From Alectoria sarmentosa (taxonomy: Eukaryota > Ascomycota > Lecanoromycetes > Lecanorales > Parmeliaceae), in the NCBI GenBank assembly GCA_009733775.1, contig WOGZ01000060.1, positions 1 to 64,000 on the forward strand: 64,000 nucleotides of DNA, in the 5' to 3' direction. The first letter of the stretch is position 1; every line of letters begins with the position of its first letter. This document shows positions 14,056-25,755 of this stretch, piece by piece. A program made the position numbers and the translations under genes. The notes under the pieces were generated by a model, which was not told where the DNA came from, did not search any database, and was given only the letters and a program-made list of their open reading frames with translations.

Positions 14056-14239
14056 TTATTTTCTTTTTCGAATAACGATGACCCTCATCGTTATAAGTTA
14101 ATATAAATTCTTTTTATTATTAATGCTATTATTATAATATAATGTTATAAAAGACGCTTATTATACATATTTAAAAATTAATAAAAACAAAACCTTTTTA
14201 ATATTCTAACGATGATTTTCTTCGACGACGATGACGATA

Positions 14240-16890
14240 ACGATAATTTATTTCGGAAATTCAGCGAGTGACTCGTCGCGAACATATTATTATAACGTTA
14301 TAAGACTTCAATTTTGAAGACATTTGATGAAAAAATAAAGAAGTTATAATCATATAAGCATTTGATTATAAAATAAACACATAAAATCTAATTTTCGAAC
14401 AAAAAAGAAATCGTCAAATGATGCGATTTAATTAATTCGACTGATTTCGAGTCGCAAACGTTAAATCTTATTCGAATATCGCATATTTTAATGTGAATTT
14501 ATTAATGATTTTCTCTATTAAGATGTTAAAATATAAAATCGTATAACGATTTAATCGACGATAGCGAGATCAACTAACGATATGATATGCTTTCAAATAT
14601 CATTTATACATATATTAATAAAAATATCATATTTAATAAGTCTCAAATGATCGAATAAATGAATGATAAATGTTTAATTATTCGATTTTATAATAATGAA
14701 CGATATCTTAACAATCAAATTTAAACACTCGAAACGAGATTTCTGAAAATCGAATACTGCATTTTGATTAATTGAGAAATTCAAGGTTTTATTTAATGTG
14801 AAAATAATTGATTTTTTTTTATTCTGCGTGTGATTTTAAATCGAGATTTACTTAATGAAGTATAACGTATATATAAATCAATAACTATAATATTTATAAA
14901 TAAATAATAAAAATAACACTGCTCGATAAGTTGATAGCGATGTTAATAACAGATTTTTAAAATAATACTCTCAACAAAGATGAATGTTAATAAATTGAAT
15001 TTATGAGATGATATGCTCTTTGCGGCGAAAGCATCTGCTATTATAACATACGTAAAATACTTTATATTTCTCTTTTTAATAACGATGTTCGTATCGCTTA
15101 TAACGCTCTTTTTAAGAATAAATAATTGCATTAAATCAAATTTGTGAATCGCAATGCTCTTGATAACGGAGATAAATGTCGTTACGAAAGTCTTTTTTTT
15201 TTAATAACGATGTTCACATCGCTTATAATATTCTTTTCAAAAATAAAAAATTGAATCAAAACAATTTTAATAACAATATCGCTTTTATTAAAAAAAAGTT
15301 TTTGACATTCGTGACTTCGAATATAATTATAAAGTTTATTTTTAAAATCGAATATTTTCTCATAATGCTTATAAGAGAATTTGTCATATGAAATTATTTA
15401 ACTATAATTTAATAATCGGCTAATCGATGAAAATGAGATTAAATAAACGATGCATTTATGATATTTTTGCTGAAGTTGTTACGAAATTTATATAATTAAT
15501 TTGAAATTAACGTGTTTTTTGATAACATTATTATGTGATTTTAATTCGTTAAATTTTAGCGAGCATTGAGTACATCGAACAAAATTTAAATATTTATAAA
15601 TGAATTCGACTGCGGCGAGATTTTTAAACTGTGATATAAATAAGATATATAATTATGCGATAAAGATAATTAAACGTTTCTCGCAAAAAATCATGATTAA
15701 TGTGATGTGATAAATCGATAATTTAAAAAAGAAATCGATATTAATGAAACAGCGATAAAAAAATCTTTAAAATTTCAATATTATAAAAATACGTTTAAGA
15801 TGAAAAAAATATTAATTTTCTGTTAAAAGATATGCGATTCTAAATAAAATAAATGTAATAATAACACTTTCTTTTTTTAACGTGCTATATCAAAACAAGA
15901 ATAAGAATTTAATTTTAAGAAATAATAAACGTAAATATAACTGTTTTAAATATATCTCTTTATTTTCTGAGTGTAAAGACTTGATATGTTTTAATATAAT
16001 GTTGAGATTTTAATAAACGCTTCATCGTAAATTTCATAATATTATTTCTTTTAAAGACGATAACAACGTCATTTTTTAATCGTTTAATTCGTCGTAAAAA
16101 ACGTATAAAGTATCGAATATGATTTTTCGAATAAATGCGATTCGATGAAATATTTAATTATCTCGTTATCGAATTATTATGAAAAAGCGAAGCGGAAAAA
16201 AATATCTTTAAAATGATTTAAAACATTTATTTTTTATTCGTTTGAGATGCAACGAAGAACGAGAATATTATAATATATATTTCTTCGTATAATGTAATCT
16301 CTTAAAGAATTAACATATAATTAAGATGATATGATTTTTTAATTGAAATTTTAATATCTTAACAATGTTTTCTTCTTTAACGATGATAATAATATCGATA
16401 TCGTATTTAAAACGTTTACTAATAATCTCGTCACTAATCTAATATTATAACGTTATAAGATTTCAAAAATGAAGAAGATTGAAGTAAAAATAAGCAAACG
16501 ATAATCACAAACGCAATTTGATATTTTGATAATATAATAATTTTTTTAAATTCAATATCATAATCACGAGACGAATCATAAAACGATATAATTTAATTGA
16601 TTCGAATAATCTTAAGTCACAAACACTAAATTTTATTTAAACATCGTATATGTTTTAGTGATGATTTAAATAATCTTTTTTATAAATGTTATATATGTGA
16701 TATCGAATAAAACTATCATCGACGATAATGAAATTAATCGACGATATGATATGCTTTCGAACGTCGTTTATACACATATTAATAAAAACGTTATGCTTGA
16801 TAAATCTCATATAACGTTATTAATAAATATTGAATTTATAAGCGATCGTTTTTATAATAACGAAAAAATAAATTTGAGGCGTATGTTTTA
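14240..16890. repeat. Internal direct duplication inside element C
   Basis: The segment at about 14240-14700 recurs at about 16430-16890. Landmarks are ATTATAACGTTATAAGA followed later by CGATATGATATGCTTTC and TATACATATATTAATAAAAA versus TATACACATATTAATAAAAA. A further pair is about 16070-16230 and 18390-18680 (TCGTCGTAAAAAA and GCGAAGCG landmarks). The offset is about 2.2-2.4 kb in both cases. A short tandem pair at 15062-15130 and 15183-15250 shares TTTTTAATAACGATGTTC. Confidence 0.65.
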
Positions 16891-18933
16891 AATAAAGAAT
16901 TAATTTAAATCGTTCAAAAACAACATATTCGAGGTTTTATCGAATCGTATATTAAATTAATTATCGTATTCTCCTTGATTGCTAATGTTAACTCATAATA
17001 ATAAATGAAAATCACGAATTTGAACTGACTTCGTAATTAAATCATATGTTATCTTAATAATATCAGATCTCTCAACGAGATTAAATTATTAATAAATTTA
17101 ATTAATATATATCTCTACTTTTGATTGCGAAGCAATTAATTTTCAACGTCGATATTCTTTTAAATCAAAGCGAGAAATAATAATATATTTATCACGATTT
17201 TTATTTACAACTTCGAATTTTGCTAATTGATATTATTTAATAAAAGCATTCGCTTTTTTTATGACGTTTTCTTTTACACTAAATCGTTAAAGAAAATCAA
17301 CGCGTGTTAAATAATTCTTATATTATGCAAATATTCAATCTCCTTTAATATTCATAATTATATATATCTTTCGCAATTTTCTTATCATATTATATTTTAA
17401 ATAACTTATTAAATTACGTTTCGATTAATCTTTATTATATTTTATGAGTTTCGTATAAAATTCGAAAAATGATTATTTCGTTTCTTATTTCAAGTTTTCG
17501 CATATATAATAATTAATGTGATGTTAAATATATAATAATGTTTTATAAAAATCGCTAAGTTGATTTAAAACATTGTTGATCGAAAAATATGAATTCGTAA
17601 TTGCGTTTCGACGTTTATATATCGTATACTCGTTTGTCTTTTTATCAAATCGCGATATAACATAATTAATTTAAAATGTCTCGATAAAATAATAATCTTT
17701 ATTAAAATAAATTTTATTTTAAATTCGTAACTTTTAATTCTCGAATTTGAATTTATCGATATTATTAAAAATAAACGAATTTAATAATTTAAAACTAAAT
17801 ATAAGTTTAAATGATTATTCAAATCGTGATGAAAATAATAAAGAAAATCGATATATTTTAATAAAAGATCGATGCGCTCTCGATGTTTTAAGATTTCGTA
17901 ACGAAAACGAAGGAGAAAATGCAGTGTTATCAAATAATTTTTAACCTTATAACTTCTGATTTGAAAATTGATTTTTCGATTGATTCTTTTATTATTAAAA
18001 TTATCGATAAAAATTCTTAATAAAAAGAGAGCGTTGCACATATAATATGCGTAATCGTAATAAATTAAAAAACGAATAGCGAATATATAGGTCTTCGTAT
18101 ATAAGATAAAATTGTTTATTATAAATAAATAATCGACGTTATAAAGAAACGTATTTTGATGTTAATGTAAGTTATTAAAAAGAATTTATGATGTGTTATA
18201 TAGAAATTTCGATAAGTTTTCAATGTGAATAAATGCTATTAAATTGAATTTATGAGATATTATGCTCTTTGCGACGAAGATAAATGTTATTATATTAAGA
18301 TTTCGATATAAATTTCATTATTTTGATATTAAAAATGAATTTTTTTGCGAGAGCGATAGTAAACTCATTTTTGAACCGATCGAATCATCGTAAAAAATAT
18401 AAATGTTTTGAATATTATTTTTTCGATAACATCAAATTTCGTCGAATGTTAATAAAATAACGATGAATTTGATGTTTAATTATTTTCTTATAATAAAGAA
18501 ATTCGATTTTGATGTCTCAAATGTGAAAGAATGCTATTTAATCATTTATTCATTTATTAAATTATCGTGAAAACATCGTGTTATCTAAATGATGTTTTTT
18601 CAATTTCATCATATATATAACGGGTTTTTATTATGTTGTCGTCGATTCTTTATAAGAAAACTTGATAACGCGAAGCGAAAAAGATTATCTTTGAAAGACG
18701 ATATAAGACTCGTTTTTTGATGAATTGAGTTATCGTTGAAAATATAAATAATGTGATATATATTCTTTTAAACGATATAAGTTGCGATGTAAAATTTTTT
18801 TGAATATAAGATGTTTATATAATAGAAAGATTTAACGTGTTTTTTATTAAGCTCAATCGCTTATTTCGAGCAATAATGAAAAAACCCGTCACTTTTCTTC
18901 GTCGAATAAATGTACGAAGAAGACTTATTATAA

Positions 18934-19124
18934 TATTAAAATTAACATAAAATTTAAAATTATATAAATGTATATAATGAGAATAATAAGTTTAGGAAAT
19001 TATATAAAAAAAGAAAGATTTATATATAAATTCTTAAATCACGTTAAAGTCGATAAATTCGATAAGATTGAGTAGGCAGTAAGGCTGAGTAAGTAATAAA
19101 ACTGAGTAAAATACGCTTATAACA
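18934..19124 (-). repeat. LTR of element C, right copy
   Basis: 191 bp, collinear with 13865-14055 and followed by the duplication TTTTA. It keeps the less decayed GAGTAGGCAGTAAGGCTGAG stretch, which is AAGTAAACAATAAAATTAAA in the left copy. That is a clear series of G-to-A differences. Confidence 0.9.
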
Positions 19125-19474
19125 TTTTAAAAACGATTCGCAATTTCATTTTATAATGTTTATAATCTTTTTATTTTATTATTTATAACGAATATCTCTT
19201 TTTCAACGAAATCGTTTTCGATTTTTTATCGAATTTTAAAATAATAATCATATATCAAAAAAAACGATATCGTTTCGATAAAAAAATATTAATTATTTAT
19301 ATATGCAAATTTTATTATAAACAATAATTTAATTCAATTCGTTTATTTATTATTAATAAACATACGCAAAAAATGCTTCAACATTTAATTTTATCGTTTA
19401 ATTTATTTATCGATTTATAAATAAAAAGCGATGTTTAAATATCGCTAAATTTTGAAATGAAAACAAACGATTAA

Positions 19475-19729
19475 TTAAAAGTTATTAATAAATATAAAGC
19501 TTCGATCGTTAACGATATTATTTGATATGTTATAACGATATATTATTTTATTATGAAACATTTCCGTCAGCGTAACGATATCGATCGTGATTTTCATAAA
19601 TAAATATTTAATTATTTTTATGAATCGATTTATTATTATTAAAATAACGTTATATATAACGTTTTTAAACTTGCTTAATAATAAGTTTATAATAAAATTT
19701 ATAATTTTTTTTTTATAACTTCGTAACAA
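19475..19729 (-). pseudogene. Integrase core remnant of element B
   Basis: 84 open codons with INFIINLLLSKF, YNVILIIINRFIKIIKYLF and later NISNNIVNDRSFIFINNF. These follow the Gypsy integrase core order: first catalytic block, VDRFTK-like block, then the IVSDRGxxFxSxF-like second catalytic block. The second Asp (VNDR) is preserved, while the first has become Asn. Upstream on the same strand, 19823-20071 is another open stretch that may be the preceding integrase zinc-binding region. Confidence 0.82.
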
Positions 19730-21260
19730 CGAAAAACGAATTAAATTCGTTATACAATTAATATCGCGACGATTTCGTTCATTAACATATATTATAAATT
19801 TTTATATATTTTATAATTTTTTTCAAAAATTCGTTTTAATAATATTTTCGAATAAAAAGTTTATGCGTTTTCGTAACGTTAAAATGTTTAAATAACGAAT
19901 CATCATAATAACGATTAATGAATTCTTTTTTAATAACATTATTTTTAAAAATGTAAAGACGATTATTATATCGTAATAATTTTTTAAAATTAAAAGTTTA
20001 TTTTTTATTACGTTTTTGACGTTATTTTGATAACGCATCGAAATTAATATGAAATAAACGCATTTAATCATTATGAGATTGCAATTTTCAAATTAATTTC
20101 TTTATTAATCGATGCGATTTTTTATACGCAATTTTAAATGCGACTTTGATCTCCCTTTTTAAGATAATTATTTAAACATTTACAATTTAAAATGTAAACG
20201 TTATTATAACGACTATTTCTTTATTTTTTTAAAATAATCTCTCATTAATTTAAAACGCAAATTTATTTTGAAATATTAATAATAATTTAATATTTAATAA
20301 TAATGCTCTTTTATAATTAAAGCGTCACAATAACGCATTAATAAAATTCAATTTTTCAATTCGATAAAAAATCTCAAAGTCGTAAACGATTAATTTTAAA
20401 GTTTATCGAATTTATTTAAAATTGAATTCTGTTTATTTAAAAAACCTTTTAAAATTATTATAATCGATTCACATTTCGATATAATAAATATTACTTTTTA
20501 AATAATATTATTATTATTTTATTATCGTTATAATAATAAACAATTTTTAATTATAAATTTCATAATTTTATTTAATAAAAATCATTTTTCGAGATTAAAA
20601 GATAATGAGACGTTAATGTTTATATTTATTTTATTAAATAAACATAATTTCAAAGTCAAAATTGAAAATATTAATTTTTATATATAATTTCGTTTTCGAA
20701 TTATAATAACGCAAAAATGACGTTTTCGAAAAAATGCGTTTTAATTATAAAAACGCTTTTTTAACGCCCTCGAATTATATAAAAAATTTAAACTTTTTAT
20801 CGTTTTTATTATCTTTTAATAAATCGATTAATAACGCAATTATAATAAAATAATTATAAATAAATCGTCGATAAAAGTTTATAAAGTTTAAAAAGATTTG
20901 CATTTTTCGATAATTTTTTAATTTAAATTAATTCTTAATAATCGTTACTCGTTTTTAATTCATCGCAACATTTTTAATAAATATAATAAATCTTAAAAAT
21001 TCAATCTATTTAATATAAAATTAATTTTTTTTTAAATTGATATATAATTGAAATTAACGTAATCGTTTAAGTATTTATTTAATATGTCGTTAATATTTCG
21101 ACGCATTAACGTTATAAATTAAAATATTATTCAAATATATTATATAAATAACATTTATCAAATCGATAAAGACTTTATTAATATATATTTAAAATGTAAT
21201 TAAAACATTAATTAATTTAAAGAACATAATTAAATATTCGAAATAATTATAACGAATTTA

Positions 21261-21449
21261 AAATGTAATCTTTTATTTATCGTTTTTTTTAATTCGAATT
21301 TTATAATAAACATTTTTTAAATTTAATTTTATAAAAATCTTAATATCGTATAAACGATTTAACGTTTTTATAATCAAAAATAATGAATATTGATTTTTGA
21401 TAATTATCGCATTTAATTTTTTATAATTTATATATAAACGCAATTCGTC
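21261..21449 (-). pseudogene. Reverse transcriptase remnant of element B
   Basis: Read on the minus strand from 21449 the frame gives DELRLYINYKKLNAIIIKNQ and then IFIKLNLKNVYYKIRIKKN, ending NDK-stop-KITF. This is the Gypsy RT block normally written LRLCVDYRxLNxITIKN...FTKLDLxxAYHRIRIxxGDEWKTAF. The in-frame stop replaces the conserved Trp, and Asp-to-Asn replaces the catalytic block residue. No long ORF survives, so this remnant is visible only by motif. It lies about 1.6 kb upstream of the element B integrase remnant. Confidence 0.85.
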
Positions 21450-23430
21450 GTTTTTTTTAAATATAAATAAAATCGACGCTTTTGCGAAAAAAGTCGAATA
21501 TCGAATTTAATTTTTATAAAAAACATTTTTAAATATCGTCGCAATTTCGATAATTTCGTTTAAAATAAATTGTATAAAAGTTTATATAATAATTTTTTAT
21601 CATTTTTAATTTTAATAACATAATTTTTTTATTTAAACACAAATAAAATTTTAATCTTTTTTTTGAAAAAAACGTTTTTATATTTCAACAATTTCTTAAA
21701 AATCTTTAAATTAAACACGTTTTTTTTTTCGCTTCGCGTCGCCGCAGCGCATATAATTGCGAATATATTAAATTTCTTATTAATGTTTATAACGAATTAA
21801 TTAAATTCCTCAATCTAAATCTTTTTAAAATTAATTTTAAATTTTTATTAAGTCGTTTCAAAGTTAAGCAATATATGCAATTAATTTAAAATAAACATAT
21901 TTAAAACGACGTTAAAATCTTTTTGTTCGATAATATAAAATAATATTTTACATTATTTATCTTAATCTTAATTATCGATTAATTAATAATTTAATATATA
22001 AACGTTATAGCAATATATGCTTTAATCGTTTAACATTTTCGATATTAATAAAATAACGTTATTATAAAATTATAAATTTCATTAAATTGCAAATGTTTAT
22101 AATATTAAATTAATATAAATTTTAAAATTAAATAAAATAACGAATTATCTCGATTTATTTTAAATCGTAATTCATTTTTTCGTAATAATAAAAAAAATGA
22201 TCTTTATTTTTCGTTTTTTCGATTTCGCTTTTAAGACGATTGCGAAGTCGAATCATTTTTTATTATAACGACGATAATATAAATAATCGATTTATTTTTA
22301 TTTAAACAATTAAATTTGATATAATCTTTTTTATCACAATGAAAATAAATAAAATTTTTATATTCGATTTCGAATTCGTTTTTTCATTTATTTTCATCAT
22401 TTTTATAAATGTGCGAGATTTTAACATTATCGTTACGATTAAACTTATTAAATTTCGAAATTCGAGAATTCAAAAACGAAGCTTTTGCATTTTTATTCTC
22501 GAAAGATTTGAAATTCGAATTATAATCATTTTTTTCGCGCACGCGTTTAAAAATTCATTTATACATAATAATCATAATAAGAATTTTCTCACGTTATTTA
22601 AACACATTATTATTATTCAAAATTCGATTCTTTAACGTAAATTGAAACTTCGTAAAAAAAAAGTTAATTTTATATTTTTTTATTAAAAATAATAAATGAA
22701 TTTTCAACTTTTTCAAATATGTTTTAAAGATCATAATTTTTTAATTAAATTTTTATTTGATTTTTTCTCATTTTTTATAAACGAATAAACGACGATTAAT
22801 CGAGTCGACGACAAAATTAAATAAAAAATATTTAAAACTTTTATACGTTATATCGATAAAACTCTTCTTTTCGTATTTAATATATTATTATTTATTAACA
22901 TTACTTTTCAAAAATTTTATATAATAAATAATTTTTAAAATATCGATAATAAAATATTCAAAAATTTCGATAAAAGTAATTTTCGCATCGCGAAATCAAC
23001 GCACATATTTTTTTTCACTTTTATTTTAATAAAGTTTTAATTTCTCGAAATAAATAATTTTGATTTTGAAAATAAATATTTTTATTAAAAACGAGATCGC
23101 GAGCGTAATAATTAATATTTCGATTATAAATGAAATTATAAGCGTAATAATTAACGCTTTTTTAACAATATTTTACGAACTTTTATTGCGAAATTCATTA
23201 TTACGAATTTTTAATATAAAAAATTCGCGTTTTTATTAAAAACGACGATTTTTCTTTTTAACACGTTTAAAACGTTTTTTCAAATTAATTTCTTTTTCAA
23301 AAATAAATTCTCGAAATTTATTAACATTATTTAAACGTTTATTTTAATTATCTTCGATTTTAAACATTTAATTTTCAAATGAAATCGATATCGCAATAAT
23401 ATTAAATCTTTTTTTTCGAAAAATTAAAAT

Positions 23431-23729
23431 TATAAAACGTATTATTTACGTGATTAAACAAACGTAGATAAATAAATATATATAAAAAACGTAATATTAT
23501 TATTGAATTCAATGATTAAATTATGTAATAAAATTAATCTTTAAAAATCAAAAAAAAATCTCGAAATATATCAAATAAATATATGTTTATCAAGCACTCT
23601 CATTAGCGAGGTAATTACGAAATCAATTCAATTAAACTTAAACTTTGTAGTTTTTATAAAAATTTATAAAAGATAACGTCACGATAGCGTATATCTTATA
23701 TAAAACGTATACGATCATTCAATCTGATA
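23431..23729 (-). repeat. 5' LTR of element B
   Basis: 299 bp, identical in length to 4041-4339. It starts TATAAAACGTATTATTTACG and ends CTGATA, so the original TG...CA ends have both decayed to TA. It is followed by the GTTTT duplication and then by the continuation of the satellite unit. Confidence 0.92.
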
Positions 23730-25530
23730 GTTTTGCAAAAATGTCATAATTTTCAAAAATGCAAGTTTCAATGTGTTTCACTATTTGAGCATTTCACTTA
23801 AAGCGCTTTGCATAAATATTTTCATCTGATAAAAAAAGTCGAGTCGTTAAGAAAAATTATCTTAAAGGCGTGCGCAATTATAAAAAGAGAAGCTTTATTA
23901 TACAACATTTGTTCGTAGTTTAAGAATTCAAGTTTCAATATACGTCGCTATTAAGGAATTCTACTTAAAGCGCCTTGCATAAAAACCTTTATCTGATAAA
24001 AAGAGTCGAGTCGTTAAAGAAAATTACCTTAAAAGTGTGCGCAATAAAAAAAGAAAAGCTGAATTTTTGCAAAAAATTGTCATAATTTTTGAGATTTCAA
24101 GTTTTCAATATACATTATTATTTAAAAATTTCACCTAAAGCGCTCTGTATAAATATTTCATTTAATAAAAAAAGTCGACTTTTTAAGACTAATTTCCCTT
24201 ACTTGCGCGTAAATCTTTATAGAAAAGCTAAATTTTTGCAAAAATGTCATAATCTTTAAGATTTTAAAAATTCGTTATACATTATTATTTGAGAATTTCA
24301 CCTGAAGCGTCTTATATAAATATTTTATCTAATAAAAAAAGTCGAGTCGTTGAAGAAAATTACCTTAAAAGCGTGCGCAAATAAAAAAATTAAATCTCTC
24401 TTTATGTCACAAATGTCATAATTTTTAGAATTTTAATATTTTAATATACGTTATTATTTGAAAATTCTATCCTAAAAGCGCTGTGCATAATTACGTTTAT
24501 TCGATAAAAAGAATTGAGTTATTAAGATTGTTTACTTCAACATATGCGCAAATTTAAAAAAATATATCACATTTTGCGACAATTGTTCGCAATTTGAGAT
24601 TTCAAGTTTCAATGTACGTTATTGTTTGAGAATTTTATCTTAAAAGCGCTGTGCATAATTACGTTTATTCGACAAAAAGAGTTAACTTGTTAAAGTTAAT
24701 TATTCTAAAAGCGTGCGCAAATGTTTATAAAAAAGTTCGTTTTTGTAAAAATGTTATGATATTTAGAATTTTGAGATTTTAATATACATTATTATTTCGA
24801 AATTTCATTTAAAGCGCTTTATAAAATTACATTTATTCGATAGAAAAAGTTAAGCTTTTAAAGTTAAGCACTTTAAAAGCGTTTTATATAAATATTTATT
24901 CGATAAAAAAAGTCAAGTTATTAAAGAAAATTACCCTAAAAGCGTGCGTAAATGTTCACAAAAAAGTTCGTTTTTATAAAAATGTTATGATATTTAAGCT
25001 TTTAAAATTTCATTATACATTAAATTTGAGAAATTTCACCTAAAGCGCCTTGCATAAAAACCTTTATTTAACAAAAAAAGTCGAGTTGTTAGAGCTGATC
25101 ACCCTAAAAGCGCTTTACATAAAAATTTCATCTAAAAAAAAGAGCAGAGTTGTTAAGACTCATTACCCTAAAAGTGTGCGTAAATGTTCAGAGAAGTTCG
25201 ATTTTTGAAGCAAATATTATTATCTTTGAGGTTTGAAGGTTTCGTTATACATTACTATTTGAAGATTCTGCCTAAAGCGCCCTGCATAAATATTTCATCT
25301 GACAAAAAGCGCCGAGTTGTTAGGGTTAATGCTTTAAAAGCGCTTTGCATAATTACATTTATCCGACAAGAAAAGCCGAGTTATTAGGGTTATTTACCCT
25401 AAAAATTAGATAAATGAAAAAAGAGAAGCTTCATTTTTTCAACAAATGTCATGATCTTTGGGGTTTCAGAGTTTCGTTATGCATTACATCTTTGGCATGG
25501 ATCCTAAAACGCCTTGCAGTAATCATTTCC
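23730..25530. repeat. 168-bp satellite array, right block
   Basis: Tandem units with GCGTGCGCAA-type landmarks near 23868, 24035, 24202, 24371, 24541 and 24711 (period 167-170 bp). Two longer units of about 230 bp follow (landmarks near 24942 and 25172). The long units carry an extra copy of the TAAAGCGCTTTGCATAA...AAAAGTCGAGTT sub-block. Each unit has one TTACCCTAAAAG-like motif. Units become steadily less AT-rich toward 25530, where the array stops abruptly against normal-composition sequence. Reading 4031-4040 straight into 23735 restores a normal unit, so this and 3040-4040 were one array. Confidence 0.88.
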
Positions 25531-25755
25531 ATATCCCATGTTTCCCGCACGAGCATGCTCCCTCCCAGCGCGCCTTTCGTCACATTTTATTCTCACACCC
25601 CCCCTGAGATGGGTCCGGCTCGGATCTGGGGAGTGTGAAATGTGTGTTTTTTTGGGGGGGTTTTGCCATCTTTTGATGGCGGAGTCTGTAAAGAAATGGT
25701 CAATGGAATTGGTTTGGATGGAATTTGTTGGGCAAAATCCCATACCTGACGGCCC

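Larger units (their letters stand above)
13865..19124 (-). mobile_element. LTR element C, nested in B, coding content unrecognised
   Basis: Bounded by two 191-bp direct LTRs (13865-14055 and 18934-19124) and a perfect target duplication TTTTA (13860-13864 and 19125-19129). The ends are TGTTAAAATTAA...GTAACA; TGTT...AACA ends are common in Ty1/Copia but are not diagnostic. A minus-strand purine tract (GAAAAAGAAAATAA) abuts the left LTR, so minus orientation is favoured. The interior of 4.9 kb has short open stretches (for example 15176-15391, 16697-16891, 17747-17944) but no RT, integrase or gag motif that I can recognise. It also contains large internal repeats. It may be a non-autonomous element or one decayed past recognition. 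Confidence 0.85.
4041..23729 (-). mobile_element. Ty3/Gypsy LTR retrotransposon B, RIP-degraded, with two nested insertions
   Basis: Bounded by 299-bp direct LTRs (4041-4339 and 23431-23729) and by a perfect 5-bp target duplication GTTTT (4036-4040 and 23730-23734). The coding strand is minus: reverse transcriptase traces lie at 21261-21449 and integrase at 19475-19729. A purine-rich tract (minus strand AAAGAGAGAGATAAT) abuts the left LTR, as expected for the 3' LTR of a minus-strand element. The span of 19,689 bp is too long for Gypsy. Removing element A (7365 bp), element C (5260 bp) and one 5-bp duplication each leaves about 7054 bp, a normal Gypsy length. No frame is intact, so the element is dead. 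Confidence 0.92.

Noticed and set aside
22339..22635. Plus-strand frame of 98 codons
   Set aside because: It lies in the 5' coding part of element B, which runs on the minus strand; the peptide is low-complexity Phe/Ile-rich and arises from AT-rich composition.
23868..25400. TTACCCTAA words as telomeric repeat
   Set aside because: There is only one such word per 168-bp unit, not a consecutive hexamer array.
23730..25530. Regularly spaced repeats that resemble a CRISPR layout
   Set aside because: The units are contiguous tandem copies of about 168 bp with no unique spacers, and the genome is eukaryotic.
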